From NCBI GenBank assembly GCA_023974075.1, contig CM043789.1, positions 33,004,040 to 33,068,039 of the forward strand: a stretch of DNA of 64,000 bases, in the 5' to 3' direction. Positions 11,832 through 24,302 of this stretch are shown piece after piece. Below the pieces are notes generated by a model. It saw only the letters and a program-made list of their open reading frames with translations, was not told the origin of the DNA and did not search any database. Within the stretch, counting starts at the first letter, position 1. Every line of letters begins with the position of its first letter. Source of the DNA: Chaenocephalus aceratus. Its lineage: Eukaryota > Chordata > Actinopteri > Perciformes > Channichthyidae. The position numbers and the translations under genes are program-made.

Positions 11832-14800
11832 ATATATATATCTAGATGTTATGCTGTCAATTTGAGATTATCATGCTGACACACTGTCTCAAATTGCTCT
11901 TTTCTGCCCTCCCCCTCACAGCTGTGTCAATCTGAGCGGACACCAGTGGAGTTACAGCACATCTCCCCTTCTGGCAGTTCTCATTTCCGCACCATTGAAA
12001 CACAGGACTCGTTTGACATGAGCTGTGAGCCGGTGATCAGCTGCGGCAGGGTGGACAGTGTCACAGTGGTCCGGCCACAGCCCAGGACTCAATCCCTAGA
12101 CCTTAGTAACCACACTATGCAGACCCCACCTTTTTCTTTGGAGAATAACTCTCACATGGCCCATTCCACCCCCACTCCATCCCTCTCTGAATCAGCAAAG
12201 ACTAATGTGGACTCGGCACAGGCGATAGGGGCCACATTAGAGGAAGAGGAGAACAGACACTCACCTTCATGTTTAGATAATGAAACTAATGGCACAGATT
12301 CTCCTGCTAGCAAAGCAATCACCATCAGTGTTGAGCACGTCAGCACTGATAGTGTGACCAAACCAAACGACACACAAATACAACTCATTAAAGAGAGCGA
12401 CGACTGCACAGTTACATCAACAAGTCCAAGTAGTACAGAGGTATCAAATCCGCCACAGCAGGGTGCCTTATCGGAGAAAAGTGAGCAGGGTTCCACCGGC
12501 AGTGCCCCCAACAGCGAGGGGGACAGCGGGATAGACCCCTGCGCTGAGGGGGGGGAGGAGGACGCTGCAGGGACTGAAGGGCCAGCAGGAGGCTCCCTGA
12601 CAAACATAACCGAGGGATTAGCCGACCCTTCCGAGGCATCATCCAAAGTGGAGGACAAGAAGAAAGGTGACAGATTGTATTAAACTCTCTTATTTATGTG
12701 AACATTATGTTATAGGTGTGTCTAACTTCAGACCTTGTGGTAAAACAATTCCTTTTATGTGAGCTCTCCTCATGGATTGATTTGTCATTTTGTTTCAGGT
12801 AAACGTAATCACCATCTCGGACCAACAGGTATTTACTTGGATGATCTGACCAAGTTGGAACCCGAGGTGGCTGCACTCTACTTCCCCAAGAGGTAAACAC
12901 ATAAGACTTCTTCACAAATAGTATGATGGTCAAATTAAGTAACACTGCATTTTAAGCAATCATAAGTATGGGACCTTTATTTAAATTCATCACTGTCCCT
13001 GAAACTTCATAGATCTTTTATTATGCAATCAGAAGACATTTATTAAAATGTGCCGATATCAGTAAAAGATTAAGTGAATGCAGGATTATTTAAGTAATCA
13101 TTTATATTAATATTACAAAGCATAATAACCAATACTGAAGTCTATTCAAATGTTCTTACACCCTTATTTCTTACAGTGTCCATATTGTTTTATTTCTATT
13201 GAAACAACTCCAATGACTGTTCTGCGCTGTCTATGAAGTGTTGACAAATTGTCTTCTGTTGTCCCTTGCAGTGAGACAGAGGGGGCGTCTCAGCTCGGGG
13301 GGGAGCAGGGCTCCTGCTCGGGGAACCAGTCTCCTCAGTCGGTGGGCAGCGGGGCCATGGACAGCGGGGCCATGGACAGCGGGACAGAGTACCTGTCAGA
13401 CTCCACCTCCTACAACATGGACGTCAGCATGTCCCTCTGCGGACAGGTGGGAGACACCAGCCAAATCACTAAAGGTGAGTCAGAGTGAAGGATGCTGCTG
13501 GTCTGTCTGCAGTCTGTGCTGGGACAGGAAGTCTAATCTGACACATGTCGATTTTTCCTTTAATTCAGAGAAGTTCATGGAGCACATGGTGACCTACCTG
13601 GATTTTGCCAACAATCCAGGAATCATTGAGGATCCAAACCTTGTGATCTGCATCAACTCCAAGTAAGATCTGGGGCCTATACTACGAAGCTGGTTCAACC
13701 CAACCTGGATATGTTTGAGTTAGCCGGTTGGCCTAATCCAAAACATACGTGCTGTCGCTAAACTGTACTACGACGCTGGTTATCAAGTGGATCGCTCAAG
13801 CCAGCCGTGCCCTATCTAGTTAGGTGCGCGTTCACATGAAAGGGATGGTATCTGGAGCATTCGACCAATCACAAACATGGAGAAGCGTACTTCCAGCGCA
13901 GCGTCATACTTCCTGAATGAAAAGTGAACTTTAATACTAGTCAAAAATGAAGAAGTTAAACTTTAAACATCCATGACTTAAACACTTTATCCAGGATAAA
14001 AGCCACATAGCTGCACCTGCAAGGTGAATACAGCTGGTAAAAGAAAAAGTGTTTGAATGCGTACATTAACAGGTTTATGATATCACTGCCCCGTCTAAAA
14101 CACGATCTGACTTTAATTACATTTGTCTCGAGTGTTTCGTAAACTTAATGTGTTGCTTAAAATAATACTTCTGCATACAGTATGTGACACTGTGAGTGTT
14201 GCACGGCCAGATACGGCTCAAGAAGCTGAATCAGATAAGGAGGTATATGATACATTATGATGTGATATGAATGATAATGGGACACATCGACGTCTGCACT
14301 CAGTGTACTTATGTTGTGGCAGCTATTTAAGTGCTTTCTTAACGCTAATGTTATAATAGTCAGATTGCTCTGAAGATGGGAGGTGATATTCTATTCATTT
14401 TCACGTTCACACAGTCAGGTGATTTTTGCCGGCCGTCTTTCCTGCAACGGCAGCTTTTCTGTATTTCCTTTCTCCTGTAATATGACTTGATCGCTTTAAA
14501 CTCCGCACACTGAGCTCTGATTGGTCAGCAGGCAGTGCTTTCACTGAGTTGAGCTCTTAGCCTGCAACCTAACCTGGTCCCGACCAGGTTAGCCGCTAAG
14601 CATAAGTTACCATGGAGATCTAGCCTGCTAAAAAGAGAACCAGCTTCGTAGGACCGGAAAGCCGGAGTTTTCCCTGAATTTAGCCGGCTAAGCGAAAATC
14701 CTGCTTCGTAGTATACCCCCCTGGAGTTAGATGTTTGTTTACTTATACAATTGGCATTATAAATGTATTTGTTACACTGTATGTATTTTTTAGAAGTCCT

Positions 14801-17800
14801 TTTTAAACATGTCATGTCAATGATTGGTCCACAGCTACTATAACTGGGCCGTTGCTGCTCCGATGGTCTTGTCAATGACAACGTTCCAGAAAAGCCTACC
14901 CAAGGTATTTTAGTGTTTCCACACACTAGAGATATTTTTGTTTTTAGTACTGTTTTTATTTTGTAAACACTCAGACTTAACATACATACAACATAAACCC
15001 GCATACGTACACAAATGTGTGCAGAATGGCTACTGCACGTATAACATACATCTCTCTATGGGTGACCGTAACATCACCTTAATACAATCATGTAGCAAGA
15101 TATCTATGTATATCTCAGCAAACATACACATTCCTTTAATAAAAGCACAGAGAGAAATGTCATCAGCATAATACATTAGAATCATAATGGCCTGAGGTGT
15201 GGCCTCATTACAATGAGAAACATCAAATAGGAGGGAAAAGAAATCAAGATATCAAAAACAAAACATTTGAGATATTAATGATGTTAGTAAAACATAATTA
15301 CAAATCTCATACAAGCTTATAACCAAGTTATTTTGTAAATGATTCACAAGTTTATAGTCCAGGTCAGATAAGATCATTGTTAGCCGGTGAATGTGACTTT
15401 AGGATGTATATAATCATTGCCTTTTTTGTTTGTGTGATTGCGTGCCTTTGTCATTCAGAGTGCGATAGAGCAGCTGGTGAAGGACAAAATGCCCAAAAAG
15501 TCTGGACGCTGGTGGTTCTCCTGGAGGAGGAGACAAATGGACGACAGCCAGGTACGTTCTCAAGTACTTTCATGCCTTAACACATGTAGTTATGATGGTG
15601 AGTGATAGTTTGAAAGTGTTGAACATACAAAAACTAAATGCTGTGATCTCCACTACTTAGCTAGAGTTAGTTTTACGTTCTGTCCACGTAGACCCAAGAA
15701 TACTGCGGATGGTAGAGATGAAAGTCATTAAAGGTTTAGTCCAGACGCACTGTGTCTGTTTGTCTAAATGACCATTGACACTTGACCTTGTTGTTGTTGT
15801 TAGAATATACCTTATATTTTAATTTCCTTTTGTTTTTAGCAAAAGGACTCGAAGCAGGAACAAGAGGAGCCACTGGCAACTGTTTCTTCCACAGTAAAGT
15901 AAGTCACCTCAACAAGATTTGATCTAACTCATCATGTAGTTCCCCTTTGTGCCACCAGAGTGTATCAACACTCTCTGAGATGTTTCTTTATTGCCATGTA
16001 GGTTTTGTTCAGATAAAAATAATGCGCTGTGATGAGAAAACATATAACCATAAATGTTGATTTGATGTCTGTTGTTTCTCCAGAGGCACACTGGATGACA
16101 TCGACAGCGATGAGGCTGCGGGCCTCGGGCGAAAAGCCATGCTTCCTGCCGGCCTATCAACAGAAACCCTTAATACCACTCAGAGTATCACACAGATCTA
16201 CCGCAAATCACTGCGTCTGACCTCTGAACAGATAGTAAGAGACACAAATTCATACACCCACATACACTTGGTTTACTTTTACTGCTATCTAATTTATGAA
16301 TAGGATGAACATTTTGTATACTGTACTCCGAACTCACTCGATCCTTTCTCATTACCAGGAGCACCTCAACCTGCGCGAGGGGGCCAACAAGGTGGTGTTC
16401 AGTGTGACCACACAGTACCAAGGCACCTGTCGCTGTGAGGCTGCTATCTACCTGTGGAACTGGGACGATCGAGTCATCATTTCAGATATAGATGGCACTA
16501 TCACTAAGTAAAAACAACTGCCTCTATACACACACTATGCAGTTTAGATGTCTCAATACACACCGAGTAATAATAGTTCCTGCTCATTATGAAAGATGCA
16601 CAGTAGATCGATGTTTGAACATACGTTTATACCAAATGTATATCAATATAGTAATCTTTACTGATTTTCTCCCGCAGGTCTGATGCTCTGGGTCATATTC
16701 TACCTCAGTTTGGAAAGGACTGGACACACAAAGGCATCGCAAAACTCTACCACAAAATACACCAGTATGTGAAATGACTGTTTACTTTTTTTTCTAAAAA
16801 GCGTCATTGTCTTTAACAGGTTTTTCCTTTTAGTCAATTTCTCTAACTGAACTTTAACACACAGTACTCGCTACAACATAACAAGCAGAACAGATCAAAT
16901 GTGTTCATGCAGATGATTTAATTCTGATGTCATGCTGTTGGCAGCGGAGTGTCTAATCTGCATTGCCAGATGTTTCCCTGTTTGTTCCTGTTTCATATGG
17001 GAATTTAGCCAAGCTATTAATGGAATTTGTTTTTATTGTATTAAAGGTTCTTATCTTATGTTGCACAATTCACGATATATTACTTATTTCTGAATAACGT
17101 GCTTAATGCTGTAGGTCAACTCATTTACAAGCAGAAGTGGAAAACTTCTTATTTTTATGAAACTAAAATGCTAATATGGTCGCTTCTGTTCTTGCAGAAA
17201 TGGCTATAAGTTCCTGTACTGTTCAGCGCGGGCCATAGGTATGGCTGCCATCACCAAGGACTACCTTCAGTGGGTCAATGACCAAGGCATAGTCCTTCCT
17301 CAGGGCCCCGTGCTGTTGGCCCCCAGCAGTCTCTTCTCAGCACTACACAGGTAACAAATACTACCTCACAGGGACCGTCCTACTAATACACTGTACCGTT
17401 AAAAACAGATTTGTATAAAAATAGATAAGACATACTGTATCTGTGAGTTAAGTATCACAGCTCTGCACTGTTTGAGAAAAGTGTTTGTTTGAAAACCAAT
17501 GTACTGCTGTCCTCTAGTGGCCACTTCTCTACACCAAACAGATGCTACTCTGCTCAGTCACTACACTGTATAATATGCATTAACGTATGCTAGGAAACAA
17601 CACTTGAACAGATGTTCATTTTGACTTTAAACTGTCTGTCTCTTACTTTGCAGAGAGGTTATCGAGAAGAAGCCGGAGGTGTTTAAAATTGCCTGTCTGG
17701 GTGACATCAGGGACCTGTTCAACCCCCAGAGGCAGCCCTTCTACGCAGCCTTCGGAAACAGGACGAACGTAAGCAGCGCTGCAGAATGTCTCTTACCCAT

Positions 17801-20006
17801 TTGTGCCAAATACTGAAAGTTTACATTTCCTTTGTTTGTAAGTCATGTTCTCTGGGCTTGACTTAGCAGAATTCTTAAAATCAGTCAAACTGTTTGGACA
17901 TTAGAGTATTGTTTTTAAAGAAAAAACATACAATGTTCCCAAATATTAATTATAGAATGATTTTAAAATGTCTGTATCTCAGAGAAACGACAAAGAGCTA
18001 AATCAAGTATGTGGTCTCTATGAACTCATAACAACATGAATATCAAAGCTATGTCCACATACTTATAGTATTATTTACAATTTTTCACTGAATTTAATTT
18101 GAACCCAAAATATTAAAGTTAGACTGTCAGATACTATAGACCAGGGGTGTCAAACTCAATGTCATCTCGGGCCACATAAGCATCATGGTTGCACTCATAA
18201 GGGCCAGTTTTATATATATATAAGACTATATAAAAATACATAAATATATAATATATATATATAAAGCAGAAGTCTATGGCAAATAATTGCAAGTCTCTTC
18301 AGTGAGAATGTCACAAAATGATTTAAAAAGAAAAACCAAATTCTGGAAAAAGTCAAAAACAAAAAGAAATGACATTTTGAAAAAAAAGTCAAATTTGAGA
18401 TGCATTGTGGGACGTGTAGTTTATGGGCAATGTGCTTCTGTAAATCGACATGTAACCGTATAATAAACATATATTATATTCTTTGCAAGCTCTTGTGGGC
18501 AGGCCGGATTTGGTCCCCGGGCCTTGAGTTTGACACCCCTGCTATAGACCATCACAACCCATGTGTAGCATTTTCCCTTATCATACTAAATATAGTCTTT
18601 GAGCATAAATTGGTAACGCCACCACTTTCAGCAACACATCTTTTATCAGGTTATTTAGGAGCTTAGTTGCCTATTTGAAAGTGTTTTAGAACATGGCACA
18701 AAACTGTGTGTACATAAAGAAACCATTCAAGTTAGGACAAAGGAAAAGAACACACACCCATTAGTTTGAAATGGTTTTATCCTGTAATGTACTCCAGCAG
18801 GTAGACATGATGTGTGGGTCTGGGGTTTGCTTTTGTAGATAGAGTAAACACTGGTTAATGATTTATGATCAGGGATTAGTGCTAATACAGCCAAACAATC
18901 TTTTTAGTGCACAGGTATACTTCAAAGTTACACTGAAGTTGATGTGTGTGTAACTGTTCTTTCTGCCTTTCTTTTGTCAGGATGCGTTTGCCTATAAGCA
19001 GGTGGGGGTGCCCGACACCAGGTTATTCACCGTCAACCCAAAAGGAGAGCTCATCCAGGAGAGGACTACAGTCAATAAGTCCTCGTAAGTGTGCAACAGA
19101 ACACAAACACTGATAAGTCACTGAATGAATTGGTGGAGAAGTCACATGTATAACGTATACACGTATACACGTAGACTGCACTCATTTCCTTTATGATTAT
19201 TTTACCAGAAAATGAGTCCTAAAATCCAGAAATGAGTATGCTGTTTTTCACTTCAAGTTCCCTTATCTTAAAGTCAATGTATTTAGGTTTTTAATGTGTT
19301 TTGGTTAGAGGTCTGTGTTTAACAGCTTAAGACATTTGAACATTTCGTTAATAAGCACATCTGTAAACTTAAAATAATGTTTACTCAAGAGACGATAGAG
19401 GATTTTGTGTCCATTAAACAACATCCCATTGGCGGTTACATGAAACCATGCGACAGGGGTGTAGTCTGTTCATTTAGTTTTACTTCTGACAATTGCTTCA
19501 AAAATCATAACAAGTTGTGTAATTTTGTAAAGAGTAATCTAAACTTTTTTTCCCAAAGAACTTATTTTTTAGCAACGATACAAAATGTCATGAAAAAAAA
19601 TACCATCGTCTTTTAGTCGAGGGAACCAGTGAGTTTTAATTTTGCGGTTAGCCTACAAAATGAAGTCATACTTGCAAAACCTAATTGCATGAACATTATA
19701 CACATGCAGCACTCTTTCTCAGATGCTCGGTCAATGGGAAAGCCACTTATACAACATTTCACTTTAACAGCACATTTTCAAAACGTTTGATCTTAGATGT
19801 GCTTATGTCTAATTGCTGGAGTTCTGAGTCAGTTGGGTGTTCTTGTGTTTTGCAGGTACAGCCACCTCAGTGAGTTGGTGGAACATTTCTTCCCCATGCT
19901 CTCCATCGGGGGCAGCACGTCGTCCGCTTTGGACTGTCCTGAGTACAGCAGTTGCTCCTATTGGAGAGATCCTCTGCCAGAACTGGACTTGGATGCACTA
20001 CTGTAG
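9918..20006 (+). CDS. lpin3: Lipin phosphatidate phosphatase, best match lipin-3 (19 coding exons, 1015 aa)
   Basis: Lipins are Mg2+-dependent phosphatidate phosphatases that make diacylglycerol at the ER and also act as nuclear transcriptional co-activators. Coding exons: 9918-10109, 10315-10410, 10502-10773, 11078-11185, 11333-11444, 11922-12666, 12799-12892, 13272-13474, 13569-13662, 14835-14904, 15459-15551, 15840-15898, 16084-16234, 16359-16507, 16678-16764, 17198-17350, 17654-17768, 18981-19084, 19856-20006. All have GT-AG borders and phases that close to 3048 nt. The N-Lip domain (about 1-110) contains CTSPIP with Ser106, the position of the known lipin-1 phosphosite. A basic nuclear signal lies at about 131-141. 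The catalytic DIDGT is at 806-810 and the LxxIL co-activator motif LGHIL at 817-821. AETVF near the N-terminus and the SWRRR block favour lipin-3 over lipin-1 and -2. It is longer than mammalian lipin-3 (about 850 aa), mainly through the 745-nt exon 11922-12666. It appears intact. Confidence 0.88.
10145..10225. repeat. Short repeat fragment in lpin3 intron
   Basis: The block with TTTTATTGTCATATGCAC followed by AAATGAAAATAGTGCAAG matches a motif common in fish interspersed repeats. It is too short to classify. Confidence 0.3.
11453..11536. repeat. (AC)n / (ACACAT)n microsatellite
   Basis: An (AC)n run passes into about eight ACACAT hexamers and back to (AC)n. It starts eight bases inside the lpin3 intron that follows exon 11333-11444, almost against the splice donor. 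Confidence 0.95.
11554..11760. repeat. Fish repeat with telomere-like CCCTAA units
   Basis: Scattered CCTTAACC and CCCTAACC units (about 11603-11662) are framed by GGGGACATTACATTGACTT on one side and CATGGGGACCTCCATTTTG with TGTCCCC on the other. This is an interspersed repeat with degenerate telomere-like units, not a telomere. Confidence 0.6.
11772..11826. repeat. (CA)n microsatellite
   Basis: About 27 uninterrupted CA units lie in the lpin3 intron before exon 11922-12666, passing into an ATACACATATATATAT stretch. Confidence 0.95.
13671..14722. mobile_element. DNA transposon with CCTATACTACGAAGC-type ends
   Basis: The left end GGGGCCTATACTACGAAGC (13672 onward) and right end GCTTCGTAGTATACCCCCC (14703-14721) are imperfect inverted repeats. 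The interior has no transposase, so it is non-autonomous. It sits in lpin3 intron 13663-14834, beginning only nine bases after the splice donor. A related, reverse-oriented fragment occurs at about 39985-40455. I could not define a clean target-site duplication, so the superfamily is open. Confidence 0.7.
18142..18541. mobile_element. 400-bp hAT MITE C with perfect 8-bp target-site duplication
   Basis: The ends CAGGGGTGTCAAACTCA and TGAGTTTGACACCCCTG are perfect 17-bp inverted repeats. The flanks CTATAGAC (18134-18141) and CTATAGAC (18542-18549) are identical, the 8-bp signature of hAT insertion. The interior is AT-rich and non-coding. It lies in lpin3 intron 17769-18980. Confidence 0.95.
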
Positions 20007-20965
20007 ACACACACATATGTTTTAAAGCAACCATATTAACTCTATATTATCTCCTGTTTCCAGCATGTCTGAATATTGCCTTTGACAGAACTGCCAACTG
20101 TCGTGCCTGATTATGAGACAGAATAAACAGAAAGAGCATCTGTCTTTCTCAAAGAAGAATTGCCAAATTAAGTTATAATGTCCATGGACTTAACATTTCT
20201 ATGTGTCCAAACATAATGCAGTACTTAATCTCAGTGCTCTATCACTGATGATGGCTGTTAACACACAATTAAGCTATTTTTATGTGAAACTCTGAAAACA
20301 ACTGGACACTTGTGCCTTTGGACTTTTTCAGTTTTTTGTTATTGTGTATACCAGTATCCTAGTCATTCCAGAATTTAACACTGTTGCACATTTCAGCTCT
20401 AAACACTTACTCTAAACATGTTTAATATGGTATGAGAATGTTTTTTAATTATTTGTATTTTTGTAAGGGTCTTTTGACAATACTCTGTTGTCAAACACAA
20501 TAGTGTTTTCTAAGGAGAGCTTTTGATGGAAAGTTGGATTTTATTTTCTATGGTAATTGTGGAATCACAGCCTGCAGGTGAATATGGTGGAGTAGTTTGT
20601 GGTGAGGGACGCTAGGATTATGTTTTCCTTAATACCAGAGGATTGCAATAACAAGATGATCTGAGCATTGATCATTGTGAAACTACAACATGAGTTTCTT
20701 CTTTTCACGGACTGCACTACCAGTTTCAGAAATGTGTGTACTCTAGATGAATGCGAAGGAGGGTCAGACTGAGACTTGTATTCCAGAGAAGTGTAAATGG
20801 ACCTCGGAGGGGAACAGCGGTGTTTGTAGCCTGGCAAAGTGCCTTATGTTGGATGACTGTTATATTTATTCATTCTAAATATATTTTAATGTCAAACTGT
20901 GTGGAGATGCATTGGAGATCAATATTTTAAACCAAATATATATAAATAAAATGTAAATGCAACAC
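20007..20965 (+). other. lpin3: lpin3 3' UTR with AATAAA at 20945-20950
   Basis: The sequence after the lipin stop codon has no further exon. AATAAA at 20945-20950 is the best polyadenylation signal, giving a 3' UTR of about 960 bp. Confidence 0.6.
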
Positions 20966-21229
20966 TACCTGTTTCTTGGTCATGATTGAAAATTACATTG
21001 AGTATGATTTAATTGTATTCTTTTTTCAAAAGGGCCCATGTACATTTCCAATTGCTATCACTGAATAGCTTTTAGTAGACTTACTTGCAATAGAAGAAGA
21101 AAAAACTGTAACATAATGCTGAATTCGGAGGACATGCCATTAGATCTAGAGGCAAAGGGTAGGTAAACATACACATTTGCATGAAGTCAGGCTGACAACA
21201 CAGCATGGATTACCCCATTGTGTCGCAAT
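20966..21229. other. Spacer between lpin3 and the RING-SPRY gene
   Basis: This is a short intergenic interval with no recognisable feature. A promoter for the next gene is expected here, but no TATA box or CpG motif stands out. Confidence 0.4.
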
Positions 21230-21331
21230 GTTTCTGAAAGGCGGATTTGACCACTGATCTGTGCGTCAGTGTGTTTTATGGGTACTTACCTGAACAGGAA
21301 GAGTCGATAGAAGACTGCGCTGTGTGAAAAG
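21230..21331 (+). other. Possible non-coding first exon of the RING-SPRY gene
   Basis: The donor TGAAAAG followed by GTGAGT at 21332 is strong. The matching acceptor is TTTTTCCAG ending at 22298, eleven bases before the RING start codon. The 5' limit of the exon is a guess. Confidence 0.4.
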
Positions 21332-22309
21332 GTGAGTGTTTTTCTACATTTGTCTTTAATACTGCTTAATTATTTCTTCTTAAATGACGGACAGTCTGTT
21401 TTATAAATAACTGGCTTTAAGTGACACTTAATAACGTAGTGGTCACTATTTTTCAAGGAAGTAAAGCCGAATATATTGAAATCAAATCTATAGCCTACAT
21501 AGCAGCAGCATAAACATTATGATAAAGTTAGTGTAATTCAAGTGAAGGAGTCTAAACTTGGTATATGGCCGCGTGGGGCAATACTGCTCGCTGGAAATCG
21601 AAACTTAAGCAACAGATAAACAAACGACGCACAAACATTTGAGACGTAGCCTATCTTAGCTAATGGACATATTTTCCTGCGACTACGTTAACATTCGTTG
21701 AAATTTTGGTCAAGCTTGTCCACAGTTTGGTTTGTAACTAACTTTTAAAAACAAATGTATCTTGCATGCATGGAAGGTTTGGTTTCTTAGAGTGCTGTGT
21801 CATGATTTGTTGGTTACTTCCCCTGTTTTTCCGGCTAGACCTGCAAGAAAGAAGCATGACTATGCATTCATTTAGTATTTTCAGTGCATGTTGGGGCAGT
21901 GGGGTTGCATGCTGAATTTTCCAGTAAGTTCTCATTTAGTTAAAAATAAATACTTGTAGAACATTTCCACACATGTTGCTGGATAACACTGAATCCCGTG
22001 TTTTTGGAACAGATTTAGTGTTTGGCCATTTAAATATTAATGTTAAGATTTGCTATAAAATATACAATGAAATGCAAAAAGTAAAACTGACAATGTGTTT
22101 ATAATTTTTTTAGTGAAAGGAACTAATGGTATGTATGCCCTGATATTATATGCTTTTGTTCTTACTTTCCCATCCGTGCTATTTACACAGATTTGTTAAC
22201 TTATAAAACGTTAACAAGCAATGAAGGTTCAATTACATAAAAGTTTTTGGTAAAAACTGTTATTAGGAAGTCTTACCCTGAGTTATCTGTTTTTCCAGGT
22301 TCTGCCGTC

Positions 22310-23798
22310 ATGTCTGCGAGTGAACCTGAAGCAAACCTTTCTAAAATGGATCATCCAGGAGCTATAACTTTGGAGCTCAATTGCCCCATATGCCTGCAGC
22401 TCTTCTCTGATCCAGTTTCTCTCCCCTGTGGTCACATCTACTGCTTTGCCTGCCTTCAGACCATGTGGGAAGGCCTTCACCAACACAGCTGTCCTGAGTG
22501 CCAGGCAGACTATCAGGGAACCAAAGCCCTTGTGAAAAGCTTGAAAATGTGCAGCATCATGGAGTCCTACAAAGCCACTGCTGGGAAAGTCAACTCCCCT
22601 GCAAATCCTCCTGACATCGACCATGCTAAAGAAGAATCAAACACAAAAACAACCAAGGAGAGTTCAGGGTCAAAGGGAAATGATGGCTTTTCTATTGGGT
22701 CTGGATCCACAGGCCATAGCAAAGGCAAGATGGAAATGGATGAACCTAAATTCAAAATGGCATCTCAAGTCACAGAGTTGAGCCTCAAGTTGGAGATGGC
22801 AGAAACAGTGCTGGGGAAGGAGAAGGAGCGGGAGTTAGAGGTGAGCACTGCTAATGGTCAGCTGAGAGAGAAAACAAGCCGACTCTTAGAGCAGATAACA
22901 TATTTATCACAGGGATACAGCGCACAGGTGCATCAGCTGATAGAAGATGAGCTCGCTCCAGGTGAGGCCAGTGTAGGCAGTCGAGTCAGCCAAGCTTCTG
23001 AGATGACAAAGCAGCTGAGGCAAGCGATGCTCAGAGCGGAGTCCCTTCTGACTGAGGATGACGAGGCTGCATTTAGTGACGAGCTTCAGACTCTACAACC
23101 AGCACATTGAGGAGTTATTGGCCAAGCCTGTGGGAGAAGAGGAAGACTACATTGAGTCAAAGGTCAACTCTGCACGTGCCTGTCCCAAGCTTGAAGAGAT
23201 GAATTCTCAGCTAAGGGAAAGATTTGGAGAGATTCAGCGCTCCATTCGAAACACACTTAACCCCTCAGAGGTGACATTTGACCCAGAAACAGCCCACCCC
23301 AACTTTGTCCTCTCAGAGGACTTAAAGACGGTGTCTTATAGTGTTGTCAAACAGCCCTACCCATCCTCTCCTCAGAGGTTCACTAACTTCCTCCAGGTCC
23401 TCAGCACCCAGAGCTTCTATGAAGGTGAACACTGCTGGGATGTGGAGCTTGAAGGTTCCCCGTGGATCATCGGCGTGTGCTACAGTGGGAAGCTGGCACG
23501 CAGTGGGTTGCCCTCTGCTCTGGAAAGCAGCCGGAGCTCCTGGTGTCTGATGTGGTTCAACAACCTGCTGACAGCCTTCGAGCAGGGCCACAACGTGCCT
23601 CTGAAGAAGACCACTGTATCACGTAAGCTAGAGATCAGACTGAGTTTCAAGACCCACAGGCTGAGTTTCTACAACATCAGCCCCTCCAGTGGGAAGACTC
23701 ATGTGTACACATTCAAGGCTAACCTGACTGAACCGGTGCACATAGCCTACAGGATGATGTCAGGGGAACCCAAAGGCCGTGTCACCATTTATTCATAA
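22310..23798 (+). CDS. RING / coiled-coil / PRY-SPRY protein, RNF135-like, with one frameshift
   Basis: Likely an E3 ubiquitin ligase; this architecture without a B-box resembles RNF135 (RIG-I pathway) and TRIM relatives. The start ATG at 22310 follows an acceptor at 22297-22298, so the in-frame ATG at 22247 lies in the intron. A C3HC4 RING spans residues 25-64 (C25, C28, C40, H42, C45, C48, C61, C64). A Ser/Lys-rich linker and a coiled coil (about 160-210) follow. This frame stops at 23108-23110. A second frame, open through the same point to TAA 23796-23798, continues with YNQHIEELLAKP, the PRY motif (VTFDPETAHPNFVLSEDLKT) and SPRY (EGEHCWDVEL, WIIGVCYSG). The frames join near 23085 by a one-base excess. 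It is a recent pseudogene, an assembly error, or less likely a recoding site. The whole CDS is one exon. Confidence 0.75.
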
Positions 23799-24114
23799 TC
23801 ATACATTTATTCTTAGTAAATGTGCTCCATAGAAGGAGGAGGAAGTAAATACATTGTTGCGACTTCATTTGTATGACTAATACATTTAAACTATTAAGTT
23901 ATATCTTGAAAGAAAACAAGACTCTCTGTTCAGGTATTATGATGGCAGCTACTTCCTGATCACCTACTTACTTAGGCCTATCACTTTGGATGCTCTGTGT
24001 GATAATATATAACTGATTCCCAAGTATACATAGGCATATAAAATACAAATGTGACTGAATAACTCATTGCCTTGTGCCTAAAACATAATGTGCTCAAAAT
24101 GGTGTGTCAATAAA
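23799..24114 (+). other. 3' UTR of the RING-SPRY gene, AATAAA at 24109
   Basis: No coding sequence follows the SPRY stop. AATAAA at 24109-24114 is the nearest polyadenylation signal. Confidence 0.45.
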
Positions 24115-24292
24115 TGTAATTGTCTTGTCATTATTATTTTTTTTTCCAACCAGTTATTGTTCTACTATTCAAAGTATCTCAAAATGCATAATATATTATC
24201 ATAATATGCATAGTTATTCACGTTTTGGATTAAAATATTGCAACCTGCCTCAAGGTTTACAAAAAACAACTCACACGTCACTCTCAATGACT

Positions 24293-24302
24293 TCTCGCGA
24301 GA
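24293..24302 (+). promoter_or_regulatory. TCTCGCGAGA promoter element of tpra1
   Basis: This is an exact copy of the ten-base palindrome also found at the lpin3 promoter (6046-6055). It lies upstream of a likely non-coding first exon of tpra1. The element is known to drive CpG-island, TATA-less promoters; its use here is inferred. Confidence 0.55.

Noticed and set aside
12152..12658. A 168-codon open frame on the minus strand opposite lpin3
   Set aside because: It is the antisense shadow of the low-complexity lipin exon 11922-12666.
22247..22309. Upstream in-frame ATG for the RING-SPRY gene
   Set aside because: A good acceptor (TTTTTCCAG) lies at 22290-22298 between this ATG and the RING, so the sequence before it is intron.
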